Positions 52,397 to 54,310 of a stretch of 54,310 nt of DNA are shown here, one piece after another (position 1 is the first letter of the stretch; the number at the start of each line of letters is the position of its first letter). Source of the DNA: Photobacterium obscurum (GTDB lineage Bacteria > Pseudomonadota > Gammaproteobacteria > Enterobacterales > Vibrionaceae). Below the pieces are notes generated by a model, which was given only the letters and a program-made list of their open reading frames with translations, made no database searches and had not been told where the DNA came from. Both the position numbers and the translations under genes were made by a program. The stretch spans positions 1 through 54,310 of the forward strand of contig NZ_JAKRRW010000031.1 of NCBI RefSeq assembly GCF_026191635.1, in the 5' to 3' direction.

Positions 52397-53017
52397 ATGA
52401 CAGCCACCGTCCAGCCTCATGATAATGAGCATGTTGTATGGCATAGCCATCAGACAGATAAAGCATTTCGTGCCCAGCAGAAAAAGCAAAAACCTTGTGT
52501 TATGTGGTTTACCGGTCTGAGTGGTGCAGGTAAGTCAACGGTAGCTGGTGCACTGGAATCCCGATTGGCGGAGCTTGGACATCATACCTATTTGTTGGAT
52601 GGCGATAATGTCAGGCATGGACTGTGCCGTGATCTTGGGTTTTCTACAGAAGATCGCCGTGAAAATATCCGCCGAATAGGAGAGGTGGCGAAGCTAATGG
52701 CCGATGCGGGTTTGATTGTGTTGAGTGCATTTATTTCTCCCCATCGCCAGGAGCGTCAGTTGGTACGTGATCTCTTACCGGAAGGTGAGTTTCTAGAGGT
52801 GTTCGTTGATACGCCGTTGGCTGAATGTGAGAAGCGTGATCCCAAAGGCTTGTATAAGAAGGCCCGAGCAGGTGAAATTAAGCAGTTCACAGGCATTGAC
52901 TCAGAGTATCAGGCCCCGGATTCTCCAGAGATCCATTTGCAAGCCGGAGAGGCATCGATTGCTGAGTTGGTTGAGCTGTGTTTGGAGTCGTTGAAAGAAC
53001 GTCAGATTATCCGCTAA
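52397..53017 (+). CDS. cysC: Adenylylsulfate kinase CysC
   Basis: CysC phosphorylates APS at the 3' position to make PAPS, the substrate of CysH. The 206-residue protein has P-loop GLSGAGKSTVAG (about 36-47), DGDNVRHGLCRDLGFS and the IKQFTGIDSEYQAP lid segment. The length fits the stand-alone enzyme. GGAG lies before the ATG. Confidence 0.97.
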   Translation: MTATVQPHDNEHVVWHSHQTDKAFRAQQKKQKPCVMWFTGLSGAGKSTVAGALESRLAELGHHTYLLDGDNVRHGLCRDLGFSTEDRRENIRRIGEVAKLMADAGLIVLSAFISPHRQERQLVRDLLPEGEFLEVFVDTPLAECEKRDPKGLYKKARAGEIKQFTGIDSEYQAPDSPEIHLQAGEASIAELVELCLESLKERQIIR

Positions 53018-53032
53018 TAAAAGGAGCCGCGG

Positions 53033-53773
53033 GTGAGTACTCTACTCGAATCGATATATGGCATAGCACTTGAAGCCGGAGTTGCCATCATGGATCGTTA
53101 TCACGGTAATATTCAGGTTTCCGAGAAGGCTGACAGTAGTCCGGTAACAGAAGCCGATCTCGCAGCTAATACTATTATTGTTGAGCAGCTAAAAGCTTTA
53201 ACACCAGATATTCCAATTTTATCTGAAGAATCTGCGCATACACCTTGGCCTGAACGACAGCATTGGTCATCATTTTGGCTGGTGGACCCACTAGATGGAA
53301 CCAAGGAGTTCTTGCGCAAGAATGGTGAGTTTACGGTTAATATTGCGTTGATTGAAAATGGAAAGCCGATCTTAGCTGTTGTTCATGCGCCGGCATTGGA
53401 TAAAACATGGTTAGGTGACAGCGAGAAGGCTTGGCTACAGACCAAAGCAGGCCGGGATCCAATTAAGAGCCGACCGGCAACGGTTCCTACGGTAGTGGGC
53501 AGTCGCTCTCACCCAAGTCCGGATATGGAAAATTACTTGGAACAGCTTGGTGAGCATAAGATGACAGAAGTTGGCTCATCGCTAAAATTCTGTTTGGTAG
53601 CCGAAGGGCGTGCACAGTATTACCCTCGCTTAGGCCCCACAATGATGTGGGATACTGCAGCAGGGCAGTGTATTGCTGAAAGTGCAGGGGCGACGGTTAA
53701 ACAACTCAATGGTGAAGTACTGAGTTATCATCGGGAAGATTTACTTAACCCTCATTTCCTTGTCGCGATCTAA
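53033..53773 (+). CDS. cysQ: 3'(2'),5'-bisphosphate nucleotidase CysQ
   Basis: CysQ hydrolyses PAP, the toxic by-product of CysH, to AMP. The 246-residue protein is in the inositol-monophosphatase superfamily with metal motifs ILSEESAH, DPLDGTKEF and the C-terminal MMWDTAAGQCIAESAG. The start is GTG 53033 with AAGGAG upstream, 15 bp after cysC. It closes the operon, with a terminator 23 bp downstream. Confidence 0.96.
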   Translation: MSTLLESIYGIALEAGVAIMDRYHGNIQVSEKADSSPVTEADLAANTIIVEQLKALTPDIPILSEESAHTPWPERQHWSSFWLVDPLDGTKEFLRKNGEFTVNIALIENGKPILAVVHAPALDKTWLGDSEKAWLQTKAGRDPIKSRPATVPTVVGSRSHPSPDMENYLEQLGEHKMTEVGSSLKFCLVAEGRAQYYPRLGPTMMWDTAAGQCIAESAGATVKQLNGEVLSYHREDLLNPHFLVAI

Positions 53774-53796
53774 TAAACCTCACAGTGACAATAACT

Positions 53797-53819
53797 AGGC
53801 AGCCTTTGGCTGCCTTTAT
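53797..53819 (+). terminator. Terminator after cysQ
   Basis: AGGCAGCC-TTT-GGCTGCCT is followed by TTATT. The T tract is short, but the position is right. Confidence 0.8.
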
Positions 53820-53987
53820 TAATAATTCTCTAAAATAAGATCATTCCTTCCTATTTTTGACTACGCTTAATCTACTGCAATGAGTTTTGATGCTCTGTTG
53901 TGTGGTTTAGAGTTGGCGTATTTATTGTCATTTTTATGGGTTCTGGATTGAATCGTCATCGATAAGTAAAAAAGATCAAAAAATCGG

Positions 53988-54015
53988 TTGTCATATCTCC
54001 TCACCTCCCTATAAT
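53988..54015 (+). promoter_or_regulatory. rRNA-type promoter A
   Basis: TTGTCA, a 16-bp spacer and TATAAT are followed by the discriminator GCCGCC. The stretch CTCCCTATAATG is very like E. coli rrnB P1. An A-rich tract just upstream (about 53965-53983) could be an UP element. Confidence 0.8.
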
Positions 54016-54119
54016 GCCGCCTCACCGACAAGGCACGAAGATACTTAGTAAGCTATTTGCAAGCTGTGTATAACTTGTAGGTAAACAGGATGGCAAAGAA
54101 AACAATTCAAAAATGGTGC

Positions 54120-54147
54120 TTGACACCATCTTTAAATTGCATAGAAT
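54120..54147 (+). promoter_or_regulatory. rRNA-type promoter B
   Basis: A consensus TTGACA, a 16-bp spacer and TAGAAT are followed by GGCCAGCC. An A-rich stretch (about 54094-54112) precedes the -35. Confidence 0.78.
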
Positions 54148-54247
54148 GGCCAGCCTCTTCAGTGAGTAAGTCGAAAGCGTTAAAAGTTAACCTTTTGCTT
54201 TGTTGAAGCCAGTTAGGAAGCGGTTTTGAGAAAAACAAAAAAACTTC

Positions 54248-54275
54248 TTGACTTAAATAAAGAGGCGCGTAACAT
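54248..54275 (+). promoter_or_regulatory. rRNA-type promoter C
   Basis: TTGACT, a 16-bp spacer and TAACAT are followed by ACGCCGCC. GAGAAAAACAAAAAAAC lies just upstream as a likely UP element. A small hairpin (CAACAC/GTGTTG) follows the start region. Confidence 0.75.
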
Positions 54276-54310
54276 ACGCCGCCTAGCCAACACCAAGTGT
54301 TGAGCTAAAC

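Larger units (their letters stand above)
53774..54310. other. Right-end regulatory region: three tandem rRNA-type promoters
   Basis: There is no ORF. After the cysQ terminator the DNA becomes AT-rich and carries three promoters with 16-bp spacers, A-rich upstream tracts and GC-rich discriminators, which are the features of rrn P1 promoters. The region ends before any mature RNA, so an rRNA operon is expected just to the right. Confidence 0.75.

Noticed and set aside
1..54310. CRISPR arrays, insertion sequences, integron attC (VCR) repeats, toxin-antitoxin pairs, defence genes
   Set aside because: I looked for spaced repeats, transposases, attC-like structures and small paired ORFs and found none. 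Gene content is ordinary core genome throughout.

Overview
This window is bacterial chromosomal core genome from a gammaproteobacterium, most likely of the family Vibrionaceae (Photobacterium, Grimontia or Enterovibrio type). The evidence is a MotX sodium-motor protein next to purA, a DUF2780 (VcgC/VcgE) protein, a TIGR04219 outer-membrane barrel, and gene neighbourhoods shared with both Vibrio and E. coli. The genus assignment is inference. I see no prophage, insertion sequence, integron, CRISPR array or defence island. Gene content is conserved, so most of the interest lies in regulatory and non-coding DNA.

Layout. 1-59: 3' part of tRNA-Gly(GCC). 60-901: gene-free DNA with a cluster of DnaA boxes and an IHF-like site, placed like E. 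coli datA between tRNA-Gly and queG. 902-14631: queG, then nnr-tsaE-amiB-mutL-miaA-hfq-hflX-hflK-hflC, a yjeT homologue and purA (tRNA modification, metabolite repair, wall cleavage, mismatch repair, RNA chaperone, membrane-protease control). 14632-20753: motX behind a sigma-28 promoter, divergent hmp/nsrR with two NsrR-like operators, and rnr-rlmB. 20754-22600: the rpsF-priB-rpsR-rplI ribosomal operon. 22656-30187: a DUF481 outer-membrane protein, dnaB, alr, a POTRA-less Omp85 barrel, yjbQ, pgi and a cold-shock gene. 30459-35643: a CheX-like phosphatase, zur, a class IV adenylate cyclase surrounded by repeated GTACAGC motifs, dusA, pspG behind a sigma-54 promoter, a TIGR04219 barrel and a small unknown. 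35802-40064: cysJ-cysI-cysH. 40245-46431: DUF2780 protein, fklB, an OapA/YtfB protein, a DMT transporter, elaA, a Crp/Fnr regulator and cpdB. 46843-53773: cysG-cysD-cysN-SLC13 permease-cysC-cysQ. 53774-54310: three tandem rRNA-type promoters, so an rRNA operon should start just beyond the right edge.

How the genes work together. The two cys clusters, with cpdB, encode most of assimilatory sulfate reduction: probable sulfate uptake (SLC13), activation to APS and PAPS (CysDN, CysC), reduction to sulfite (CysH) and sulfide (CysJI, with siroheme from CysG), and removal of the by-product PAP (CysQ). hmp and nsrR form a nitric-oxide sensing and detoxification pair. The gene blocks match E. coli 91-92 min (pgi, yjbQ, zur, dusA, pspG, dnaB, alr) and 94-96 min (queG to purA, rnr, rlmB, rpsF operon, fklB, ytfB, cpdB, cysQ), brought together and re-ordered.
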